This document shows positions 49,940 to 57,833 of a stretch of DNA of 64,000 nt, piece by piece; position 1 is the first letter of the stretch; every line of letters starts with the position of its first letter. Source of the DNA: G963666935 sp963666935 (lineage in GTDB: Bacteria; Bacillota; Clostridia; Christensenellales; CAG-138); assembly GCA_963666935.1 (NCBI GenBank), contig OY762936.1:1364001-1428000 (forward strand), read 5' to 3'. The notes below the pieces were generated by a model. That model saw only the letters and a list, made by a program, of their open reading frames with translations, ran no database searches and had not been told where the DNA came from. Position numbers and translations under genes: made by a program.

Positions 49940-50143
49940 TTATTGAGAACGTTTGAGCAGCCCGGATAATCTTGCGCGCATTTGTGCCCGGCGGGCGACG
50001 GTGGCTTCTGCGTCGATGGAAAAGCCCTCTTTTCCTTGCACAATTACATCCCCCTCTTTCGCATATTCCGGAAGGGATGCTCTGTCGATCACGGTGCCGT
50101 CGTCCATGACGGCGGCATTTAATTCAAACCGATCCAAAACCAT
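49940..50143 (-). CDS. DUF3006 family small protein
   Basis: This 67-residue protein matches the DUF3006 pattern: an N-terminal LDRFELNAAVMDDG strand pair, LPEYAKEGDVIVQG and a C-terminal helix with DAEATVARRAQMRARL. In the family these are small beta-barrel-like proteins of unknown role, often beside metallo-beta-lactamase-like genes; no such gene is seen here. A GGTGAC ribosome binding site precedes the ATG. It is a lone minus-strand gene. Confidence 0.75.
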   Translation of the reverse strand: MVLDRFELNAAVMDDGTVIDRASLPEYAKEGDVIVQGKEGFSIDAEATVARRAQMRARLSGLLKRSQ

Positions 50144-50296
50144 ATTGTCACCTCACTACAATCCTATCATTAACGATGCAATTCTACAACAATTTAAAAA
50201 CTAAGAAGGATACCCTGTTTTTTTCTTGGATAATCTATGTTAAAATACAAAGGGATGCTATCAAACGGCCGGATACCCGAGAAAGAGATTCCGAAT

Positions 50297-50530
50297 ATGA
50301 AAGAATATAACAACAAATCAATCAACCGGGAATTGCTGGGGCAGAAAAAAGCCGAGGCTCAGCTTCTTCAGGATGAGTTTAACGATGAATGTTCCAGAGA
50401 ATTCAGGGAAAAAGGTTCGCTAAGCAGCGTTAAGCTGTCTGAAATGAGCAACGAACTCGAAAATTACATGCTTGACATCAAGACAATGGAAGACCGCTTG
50501 CGCGAAATGGATACATCACAACAAAAATAA
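50297..50530 (+). CDS. Small coiled-coil protein, unknown function
   Basis: This protein of about 77 residues is almost wholly helical and charged, with a heptad-like pattern (LLGQKKAEAQLLQDEFNDEC, then EMSNELENYMLDIKTMEDRL), suggesting a short coiled coil. ATG 50297 follows GAGAAAGAG loosely; the frame is open from ATG 50237, so a 97-residue form is possible. No family is recognised. It precedes cdaA by 100 bases. Confidence 0.55.
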   Translation: MKEYNNKSINRELLGQKKAEAQLLQDEFNDECSREFREKGSLSSVKLSEMSNELENYMLDIKTMEDRLREMDTSQQK

Positions 50531-50629
50531 GGGATGTAAAAATTCGATTAACACTTGTTTTATAGCATGAGAGAATGTTTTAATTGTAGTATAATTAAAT
50601 ACAGGAATGCGAAAGGCTGGTAGGCAAAC

Positions 50630-51475
50630 TTGGCGTATGACGTTCTCGTAAAAACCATAACCGGAGGACTGGAACAGTTCAGATGGACGGATGCGATAGA
50701 CATTCTGATTATCGCCGCGCTGCTCTATCGGCTGATCGTGCTGACAAAGGAAACAAGGGCCTATCAGGTGCTTAAGGGGACTGGCATCCTTTTCGTTGCT
50801 GCTATCGTCAGCGATACCCTGCAACTCTCCACATTGAGCTGGATTCTTAGCTCGCTTTTGTCTGCGGGGCTCATACTTGCCGTTATCCTGTTCCAACCTG
50901 AAATTCGCCGTGCTTTGGAGCATATCGGACGGGGTAAAATTTTTTCCAAGGACAATTACGCTCCGCGCCTTGAGGCGCAATCAAAGGAAATCGTGCGGGA
51001 AATGCATATGGCGATTACAAACCTGGCCAGGCGCCGGGTTGGAGCATTGATCGTAATCGAAATGCGCACGGGTCTGGCGGATATCATCGGCACGGGAACA
51101 CGGATCAACGGGCGAATCTCCGCGCCGCTCATTGAGAACATATTTGAACCCAATACGCCGCTGCACGATGGAGCGATGATCATTCGGGATCGCGAGATCG
51201 TGGCCGCGGCTTGTTTCCTCCCTTTGGCGGATAATATTTCTGTGGCCCGGGAATTGGGCACACGGCATCGCGCGGCGCTGGGCATTTCTATGGTGACCGA
51301 CAGCATCACCATTGTGGTGTCTGAAGAAACGGGAGTTGTTTCTATTGCGCGGGACGGAAAACTGATCCGCTATATTGATAAAAAAGCGCTGTTGGATCTG
51401 CTAGAGTCCGTTTTCCAAAAGGAACACGAAACTGCGATCATGAATCTGTTTAAACGGAGGGCCAAAGATGCGTAA
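50630..51475 (+). CDS. cdaA: Diadenylate cyclase CdaA
   Basis: This membrane enzyme makes the second messenger cyclic di-AMP from two ATP. The 281-residue protein has three N-terminal helices (residues about 23-100) and a DAC domain with the hallmark motifs LHDGAMII (DGA) and LGTRHRAALG (RHR). Cyclic di-AMP controls potassium uptake and wall homeostasis. The start is TTG 50630. It overlaps cdaR by 8 bases, the standard pairing. Confidence 0.96.
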   Translation: MAYDVLVKTITGGLEQFRWTDAIDILIIAALLYRLIVLTKETRAYQVLKGTGILFVAAIVSDTLQLSTLSWILSSLLSAGLILAVILFQPEIRRALEHIGRGKIFSKDNYAPRLEAQSKEIVREMHMAITNLARRRVGALIVIEMRTGLADIIGTGTRINGRISAPLIENIFEPNTPLHDGAMIIRDREIVAAACFLPLADNISVARELGTRHRAALGISMVTDSITIVVSEETGVVSIARDGKLIRYIDKKALLDLLESVFQKEHETAIMNLFKRRAKDA

Positions 51476-52754
51476 CTTTAAGGAGTATTTTGGACCCGCC
51501 CTGTGGAAACATCTGAAGCGTTTTTTGACGAAAAATGTCGCACTGAAAATCATTTCGCTTCTTTTTGCAACGCTCCTTTGGGGATATGTCATGATGGAAA
51601 CCAACCCCAGCCGGATTAAAACGCTGACAGACATCCCGGTGAGTTTTAGCGGCGAGTCGGATTTGTTGCAGCAGAATTTGGTGGTTCGGGGAGATCATGA
51701 GGAGATACTTAAGGACGTTACGGTTCGCGTGAGCACGGAGTTAACAAAGTACAGCTCTTTGGATCCTTCTGATGTGACGGTGACGGCGAGCCTCAGGGCT
51801 ATTTCAAAAGAGGGTACCTATAAATTAAAACTAAACGCCACTGCCGACGATGGCGCGGTGGTAAGCATTTCACCCAGCGAAATACTCGTGGAAGTGGATG
51901 AGATGGCCTCCCGCACGGTTCCAATTGAAGTGAAATACAGCGGATCATTGCCGGATAATTATTGGTGTGACACCCCCATATTGGGCAATCAGAACTACAC
52001 GGTGAGCGGAGCGCAAGAGGATGTGGCCTCCATTGTCAAGGCCGTTTGCACCATTGATCTGGACAACAGGACCACAAACATTAACCAATCCATGGATTTG
52101 GTATTGAAGGATATTGACGGAAACGATATCAATAACGCGCTGTTTCTAGATCGCCTGCCTACGGTGACTGTGAAGCTGGATGTGCTTAAGACGGCAACGC
52201 TTAACGTGAATGCGCAAGACGCGATTCTGGGCGCGGATGCGCTTGGAACCAACTATGAACTTGTAAACACAGTCGCTACGCCGCCTTCGATATTAGTTGC
52301 GGGCCCGGAGGACGTGATCAATGCAATGACGGGAATCGACATTGATCAAGTTGACATTTCCGGAAAGACGGAAAGTGTAGTCAGCGCCGTGGGCATTATC
52401 CTTCCGGAGAATGTACAGATTTTAGGTGAGACAAAGACGGTTAGCGTCTATGCGGATATTCGAGAGATGGACGAAACCCGCATATTCGAGGGGATGACGA
52501 TTCATATCACAGGCCTTGGCCGAAAGCAAAAAGCAACGCTTTCCTTAGAAACCGACAATTTGTCAATCAGCGGCCGAATCAGCCTGATCCGCCAGTTGGA
52601 CCGGGGAGACATCAACCTTTATGTGGATGTAACAGGGCTTGCGGCCGGACAATATGAACTGGATGTCATGGTGGGATTGCCCAAAGAGGAAATGACTACG
52701 GAACTCACCGCGGAACTTGCGTCACCTACGGTTACTGTGACGATTGAGGATTAG
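51468..52754 (+). CDS. cdaR: YbbR-domain protein CdaR, regulator of CdaA
   Basis: This 428-residue protein has one N-terminal membrane helix (about residues 24-42, ALKIISLLFATLLWGYVM) and an extracellular stretch of YbbR repeats (for example TLTDIPVSFSGESD and RTVPIEVKYSG). CdaR binds CdaA at the membrane and tunes cyclic di-AMP synthesis. In many Firmicutes glmM comes next; here an FAD enzyme follows 6 bases later and glmM is absent from the window. Confidence 0.93.
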   Translation: MRNFKEYFGPALWKHLKRFLTKNVALKIISLLFATLLWGYVMMETNPSRIKTLTDIPVSFSGESDLLQQNLVVRGDHEEILKDVTVRVSTELTKYSSLDPSDVTVTASLRAISKEGTYKLKLNATADDGAVVSISPSEILVEVDEMASRTVPIEVKYSGSLPDNYWCDTPILGNQNYTVSGAQEDVASIVKAVCTIDLDNRTTNINQSMDLVLKDIDGNDINNALFLDRLPTVTVKLDVLKTATLNVNAQDAILGADALGTNYELVNTVATPPSILVAGPEDVINAMTGIDIDQVDISGKTESVVSAVGIILPENVQILGETKTVSVYADIREMDETRIFEGMTIHITGLGRKQKATLSLETDNLSISGRISLIRQLDRGDINLYVDVTGLAAGQYELDVMVGLPKEEMTTELTAELASPTVTVTIED

Positions 52755-52760
52755 GAAAGA

Positions 52761-54368
52761 ATGTCGCTAGCAGTTACAGATTTAAAATTGCCGATTACGG
52801 CGGACGAGTCCTCGCTGGCAAATGTTGCGGCGAGGGCTCTTGGTATATCGGAACGGGACGTTCTATCTTTGCACATTAAGCGGATTTCCCTTGACGCGAG
52901 AAAGAAAGACGACCTTTTTTTCCTGTATACGGTTGAGATCAGCCTGACCCGGGAGCAGGAGGCGTTCCTGTTGAAACGGCAGCTGAAGAACGTATTTTTA
53001 GCCGAAGGAGAAGTCCCGCGCGAGATCCGCATCGGGAAGAGAAAATTGGAACAACCCGTGGTCGTGGTCGGACTTGGCCCGGCCGGACTTTTTGCCGCCT
53101 ATATGCTGGCGAAATACGGGTACCATCCCATTGCGATTGAGCGGGGAAAGCCCGTGGAGGAACGGCGGCTGGATGTGGAGCGGTTCTGGAAGGAAGGAAA
53201 TCTTCTGCCACAGAGCAACGTGATGTTCGGCGAAGGGGGCGCAGGGACCTTTTCGGATGGGAAACTGACCACTCGGATCAAGGACGCCCGTGCCCGAGAA
53301 GTTGTGGAACTGCTGGTTGAATTTGGCGCGCCACAACGGATCAAACTGCTGGCGAAACCGCATATCGGCACGGATCATTTGATCAATACCGTGGGGAACA
53401 TGCGACGGGCCGTTGAAAATCTGGGCGGCAGCGTGCTGTTTGAAACAAAGCTGACGGGGCTTCAAAAGGATGCGGATGGAAACCTGACCGCTGTGCAGAT
53501 CGTTCGCAACGGAAATGCACAAAAACTGGAATGCTGTGCCTGCGTTCTTGCCATCGGACAGGGGGCAAGGGACACCTACAGAATGCTGCATAAAGCGGGG
53601 CTGGAACTGCGTCCCAAAGCCTTTGCCGTTGGTGTTCGAATTGAGCACCCACGCGAGCTTATCGACCGATCTCAATTCGGGAAATTTGCGGGGCATCCCC
53701 GGCTGGGCGCTGCGGAATACCGGCTTGCGGGCCGATCGGGCGACCGGGGTGTTTATACCTTCTGCATGTGCCCGGGAGGCAGCGTTGTGGCTTCCTCTTC
53801 TGATATGGAGCAGGTGGTCACAAACGGCATGAGCAACTATGCGCGGGACGGCGCCAATTCCAACGCGGCCATTGTTGTGCAGGTGGATCCCCGAGATTTT
53901 GGAGAAAACCCGCTTTCGGGGATGCTGTTTCAGGAAAAACTGGAACGTGACGCTTATCTGCTGGGAGGATCCACGTTTGAGGCGCCCGCTGAACGCGTGG
54001 GTGATTTTTTAAAGCGGTTGGCGCCAAAGGCTTTTGGCGACGTCAGTCCAACTTACCGGCCGGGTGTGGTAAAGCGCGATTTATTCGGTTGCCTGCCCGA
54101 ATTTGTAGCAATGGGGATCCGGGACGGCATTTCTACGTTCGGGAGAAAGCTAAAAGGATTTGATTTTTATGATGCGGTGCTTACGGCAGTGGAAAGCCGG
54201 ACAAGCTCGCCTGTGCGCATTGAACGGGATGAAACCACAGAGGCTACCCGCATGCATGGCCTTTATCCTGTGGGGGAAGGCGCGGGCTATGCGGGAGGCA
54301 TTGTAAGCGCGGCTGTGGACGGCATGCGTGCCGCACAGTGCATCATTGAGACTTACAAACCGGTTTAA
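52761..54368 (+). CDS. FAD-dependent oxidoreductase, long form (second paralog)
   Basis: This 535-residue flavoprotein has an N-terminal extension of about 95 residues with an RNA-binding-like alpha/beta fold (ALGISERDVLSLHIKRIS), followed by the FAD fold PVVVVGLGPAGLFAAYMLA, the motif GEGGAGTFSDGKLTTRIKD and a C-terminal YPVGEGAGYAGGIVSAAVDG that closes the FAD site. It is a member of a widespread uncharacterised bacterial family related to the protein at 46633. It starts 6 bases after cdaR and so may share its transcript. The substrate is unknown. Confidence 0.85.
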   Translation: MSLAVTDLKLPITADESSLANVAARALGISERDVLSLHIKRISLDARKKDDLFFLYTVEISLTREQEAFLLKRQLKNVFLAEGEVPREIRIGKRKLEQPVVVVGLGPAGLFAAYMLAKYGYHPIAIERGKPVEERRLDVERFWKEGNLLPQSNVMFGEGGAGTFSDGKLTTRIKDARAREVVELLVEFGAPQRIKLLAKPHIGTDHLINTVGNMRRAVENLGGSVLFETKLTGLQKDADGNLTAVQIVRNGNAQKLECCACVLAIGQGARDTYRMLHKAGLELRPKAFAVGVRIEHPRELIDRSQFGKFAGHPRLGAAEYRLAGRSGDRGVYTFCMCPGGSVVASSSDMEQVVTNGMSNYARDGANSNAAIVVQVDPRDFGENPLSGMLFQEKLERDAYLLGGSTFEAPAERVGDFLKRLAPKAFGDVSPTYRPGVVKRDLFGCLPEFVAMGIRDGISTFGRKLKGFDFYDAVLTAVESRTSSPVRIERDETTEATRMHGLYPVGEGAGYAGGIVSAAVDGMRAAQCIIETYKPV

Positions 54369-54377
54369 GGAGCTACT

Positions 54378-55298
54378 ATGAAGAAAATCGTCGTAATCGC
54401 CATGATGGCGCTGCTTTTGATGATGTCCGCCTGTTCCGGCCAGGCAGAAGAAGGGGAGAAGGTTGAGATTATGGATCCCGTGGGAGGGTCCTCAATTTTG
54501 ACGGCGGCTACGCTGGAGGCATTCATCAACGCTGGTGAATCCAACGTGGCGACCCTTTCCGCTTCCATCAGCATGGAAGACACCATGCTTTGCATAACGA
54601 AGGAACGGGGCGACATCACAATTGAGGGCAACGGATTCACGTTGGACGGGATGGGGGAATGCGTCATACGGTTGGAAGAGGGATGCAGCCTAACCCTGAA
54701 TAGCGTGACGATATACGGGGGCTCCGATGCCATCGGATGTTTGGGAGATGCACAGCTGGGAGGGACAGACGCTATCGTCAAAGGGGTCAGCCATGCGCTG
54801 CAGAGCAACGGCGCCCTGCGCTTTATGCCCGGCAGTGATTATGAGATTGCGGGCACCAACGGCTGTGGAATCTTGGCGAAAGAGCTGACGCTGGAAGAAG
54901 GGGCGGCAGTTTCCGCCACAGGGGCGCTGGGTGGCGTGGATATTGAGGACTATGACATTACCCTTTTTGCAGGTTCCACGCTTAAGGCATATACCGATAA
55001 AAGCTACAACGCGCTTAAATGCAACGGAACGCTGTATATGAAGGACGGCTCTACGCTGATTGTGGGGAACAGCGGTGCGTACCAGGGCGCGTCCGTGACG
55101 GCCATAAACATTGAGGGCGTGGTGAACATCCACGCAAAAGGCGGAGAGAATGCCACTGGGCTTTTCATTTATGAGCATACCGACAATATATCCGTTGTGG
55201 GAAGCTGCGAGCCCCCCACCAGATTTGAAAGCGGGAAGGGCAGCATTGCCTTTGTGAGCGATGCATCCAAAATTACGGCCACGGAGACGAATGGGTGA
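54378..55298 (+). CDS. Secreted lipoprotein with predicted beta-helix
   Basis: This 306-residue protein starts with a lipoprotein signal (MKKIVVIAMMALLLMMSAC, Cys19). The rest is a run of short strand-turn repeats rich in Gly, Thr, Asn and Asp (ITIEGNGFTLDGMGECVIRL, TLYMKDGSTLIVGNSGAY), typical of a right-handed beta-helix as in pectate-lyase-like and polymorphic surface proteins. No catalytic residues are recognised, so it may be a surface adhesin or scaffold. It begins 9 bases after the FAD enzyme and runs straight into the next gene. Confidence 0.7.
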   Translation: MKKIVVIAMMALLLMMSACSGQAEEGEKVEIMDPVGGSSILTAATLEAFINAGESNVATLSASISMEDTMLCITKERGDITIEGNGFTLDGMGECVIRLEEGCSLTLNSVTIYGGSDAIGCLGDAQLGGTDAIVKGVSHALQSNGALRFMPGSDYEIAGTNGCGILAKELTLEEGAAVSATGALGGVDIEDYDITLFAGSTLKAYTDKSYNALKCNGTLYMKDGSTLIVGNSGAYQGASVTAINIEGVVNIHAKGGENATGLFIYEHTDNISVVGSCEPPTRFESGKGSIAFVSDASKITATETNG

Positions 55299-55299
55299 C

Positions 55300-57111
55300 A
55301 TGATTAGAAGGGTTAAAAAACGCAGGGTGATGAGAAGATATCGGGGAGGCAAATACGCGGCAAGGCGGTTTTTACTGACGCTGATACTGCTTGCATTTAT
55401 CGCGGGCGGGATTTATTTGCTCATGCGGCTTTCCGAGGGCGATGAAGGAGAAATTGCGGCGCAGCAGCCACAAGAGGTTGTTACCGAAACCGAATTGCAG
55501 CCTACGCCCATTCCAGAGCTTTCCGATATGCTGACGGTGCAGAAAATGGACACCGCGAAGCTCAACGCATTTGGGATTGTGACCGGGAAGATGATAAACC
55601 GGGAAATTGTGGACAGCTTTGTCCGCCCAGACAGCATTCGCTTTAAAAAGGGTGAAGAATATACGGACGTAAAGGGGATTATCACCTTCGCGGGGAATAA
55701 TTATCGCAACTCATTTACTTACGGAACGCAGATCATTGCCCAAAAGCGCCTTGCCCGAACGTGGGAAGTGCCCACGGGTTCACTGACCTCTGAGCAAAAC
55801 GGCACATGGACGGGCACGGGCTGGACCGGGCAGTCCCTAATCATTCAATGGGACGACGACGTGCGAAGCATGCTGGGCGTTTACGACCAGTTTAAGAATA
55901 AGGCAGGTTTCACCGAAGTCATTTATCCGGCCATGGATGGGTATATTTATTTTCTGGAGCTGGGTACAGGCGCTGCCACAAGAGACCCGCTGTACCTTGG
56001 CGTGGTGACAAAGGGAACCGCTTCCATTGATCCCCGGGGATATCCGCTGCTTTACACCGGGCAGGGCATTCCCGGGACACAGGACGGGGTTTTTGGTTCC
56101 TGGTTTCGAATTATATCACTCATCGACAATAAGGTTATATGGAGCTTCGGCGGGCAGGACCCCTTCTCCTACCGGGAATGGCAGGCCTATGACAGCAGCC
56201 CGCTGATTGACGCGGAAACCGACACTCTGATTACAGGTGGGGAAAACGGCATTTTCTACACCGTAAAGCTCAACACCACATTCAACAGGGCCGCGGGCAC
56301 GGTGAGCGTCAATCCGGGCGATTTGGAAAAGTACCGGTATACTGCCAGCGGATATGGCGAGGGCGACACCCAAAAATGGTGGGGGATTGAGAACTCAATT
56401 GCTATTTTTCGAAATTACGCGTTTTTTACCGACAACGGCGGGGCTCTGCAGTGCGTAGATCTCAATACTATGGAACTGCAATATGTGGTAGATGTGTTGG
56501 ATGACAGCGATACAAGCATTGTCATTGAAGAGGATCCTGATAATGGTACGTTTTACCTGTATACCGCCAACGAGGTGGATAAGCAGAACGTGACCGACGG
56601 GATGGGAAAAAGCGTGCACCGCAAAATTGACGGCCTTACGGGAGAGATCCTCTGGCAGGCGGAATGGGACGCTTCCGTGGGAAATACTTCCTCCAACGGG
56701 GGCACGTTGACCACGCCGCATGTGGGGCACGGCAGCATTGAAAACGTGGTCATCTACAACTCCACACTGGTTTCCGTTACCGTGAACGGGGAGACGCAAT
56801 ATGGCGGAAGGATTGTCGCATATGATAAGGAGACGGGAGCGGAGCTTTGGCGTTACGAGCAGGCCGCCGGCTATTGGAGCTCCCCGGTTGTGATCTACGA
56901 TGAAAACGAAACAGCATATCTCATTCAATGCGACCGAAGCGGCATCATGCGCCTGCAGGACCCTCTGACGGGAAAAGCGCTTTATGAGTTGGATATGGGC
57001 TCCCGGATCGAATCTACCCCGGCGGTGTTTAACAACGTATTGGTAGTGGGTACGAGAGGACAATACGGAAGCGGAGAAAGCCAGAAAATAATTGGCGTTG
57101 TGATCAATTAA
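55300..57111 (+). CDS. Membrane-anchored PQQ-like beta-propeller protein
   Basis: This protein of about 603 residues has a very basic N-terminus (RRVKKRRVMRRYRGGKYAARR) and one membrane helix (about residues 23-42), then a linker and an extracellular beta-propeller with PQQ-like blades (for example TGGENGIFYTVKLN, YDKETGAELWRYEQ, DPLTGKALYELDMG). No PQQ-binding residues are evident; such repeats in Gram-positive bacteria usually serve as protein or wall-binding scaffolds. ATG 55300 and ATG 55291 are both possible. It directly follows the beta-helix lipoprotein gene, so the two may form a surface complex. Confidence 0.8.
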   Translation: MIRRVKKRRVMRRYRGGKYAARRFLLTLILLAFIAGGIYLLMRLSEGDEGEIAAQQPQEVVTETELQPTPIPELSDMLTVQKMDTAKLNAFGIVTGKMINREIVDSFVRPDSIRFKKGEEYTDVKGIITFAGNNYRNSFTYGTQIIAQKRLARTWEVPTGSLTSEQNGTWTGTGWTGQSLIIQWDDDVRSMLGVYDQFKNKAGFTEVIYPAMDGYIYFLELGTGAATRDPLYLGVVTKGTASIDPRGYPLLYTGQGIPGTQDGVFGSWFRIISLIDNKVIWSFGGQDPFSYREWQAYDSSPLIDAETDTLITGGENGIFYTVKLNTTFNRAAGTVSVNPGDLEKYRYTASGYGEGDTQKWWGIENSIAIFRNYAFFTDNGGALQCVDLNTMELQYVVDVLDDSDTSIVIEEDPDNGTFYLYTANEVDKQNVTDGMGKSVHRKIDGLTGEILWQAEWDASVGNTSSNGGTLTTPHVGHGSIENVVIYNSTLVSVTVNGETQYGGRIVAYDKETGAELWRYEQAAGYWSSPVVIYDENETAYLIQCDRSGIMRLQDPLTGKALYELDMGSRIESTPAVFNNVLVVGTRGQYGSGESQKIIGVVIN

Positions 57112-57130
57112 CGGGAGAGGGAGTGGGGAC

Positions 57131-57832
57131 ATGGCATACATCTCGCTGAGAAATGTGACGAAACGGTATATTATGGGCGAAGTCGTCATCAACGCCCTTT
57201 CCGGCGTGAATCTGGAGCTGGAAAAGGGGCAGCTTTGCGTGGTGGTGGGTCCTTCCGGCGCGGGGAAAACTACGCTACTGAATATTCTGGGCGGCATGGA
57301 TACCTGTACGACGGGGGAGATCGTGGTGGACACAGAGCACATTGAGCAGTACAACCGGCGTGCCCTCACAAAATACAGGCGGGAAATGGTTGGATTTGTA
57401 TTCCAGTTTTACAATCTGGTGCAGAATCTTACCGCTCTGGAAAACGTAGAGTTGGCTTCGCAAATCTGCAAAAATCCGCTGCCGGCTGCAGAGGCGCTTT
57501 GCGGCGTAGGGTTAGAGGAACGTACGAAGAACTTCCCAGCGCAGCTCTCCGGTGGCGAGCAGCAGCGGGTGGCGATTGCGCGTGCATTGGCCAAAAATCC
57601 AAAGCTCATGCTCTGCGACGAACCGACGGGCGCTTTGGACTATCAGACGGGAAAGCAGGTGCTTCAGCTTTTGCAGGATACCTGCCGCCGTGACGGCATG
57701 ACGGTGATCATCATCACACATAATTCTGCGCTGGCGCCTATGGCGGACAAAGTGATACAGATAAAAAATGGAGTGGTAGAAAGCACAGAAATCAACAAGA
57801 TTCCCATGCCCATAGAAGAGATTGAATGGTAG
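57131..57832 (+). CDS. ABC transporter ATP-binding protein, MacB/LolD type
   Basis: This 233-residue ATPase has Walker A GPSGAGKTT, signature LSGGEQQRV, Walker B LMLCDEPTGALD and H-loop IIITHNSA. It is of the class that works with FtsX-like permeases in mechanotransmission, export of peptides or antibiotic resistance, and not in import. It is followed directly by the large FtsX-type permease, whose start overlaps its stop region. Confidence 0.9.
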   Translation: MAYISLRNVTKRYIMGEVVINALSGVNLELEKGQLCVVVGPSGAGKTTLLNILGGMDTCTTGEIVVDTEHIEQYNRRALTKYRREMVGFVFQFYNLVQNLTALENVELASQICKNPLPAAEALCGVGLEERTKNFPAQLSGGEQQRVAIARALAKNPKLMLCDEPTGALDYQTGKQVLQLLQDTCRRDGMTVIIITHNSALAPMADKVIQIKNGVVESTEINKIPMPIEEIEW

Positions 57833-57833
57833 G

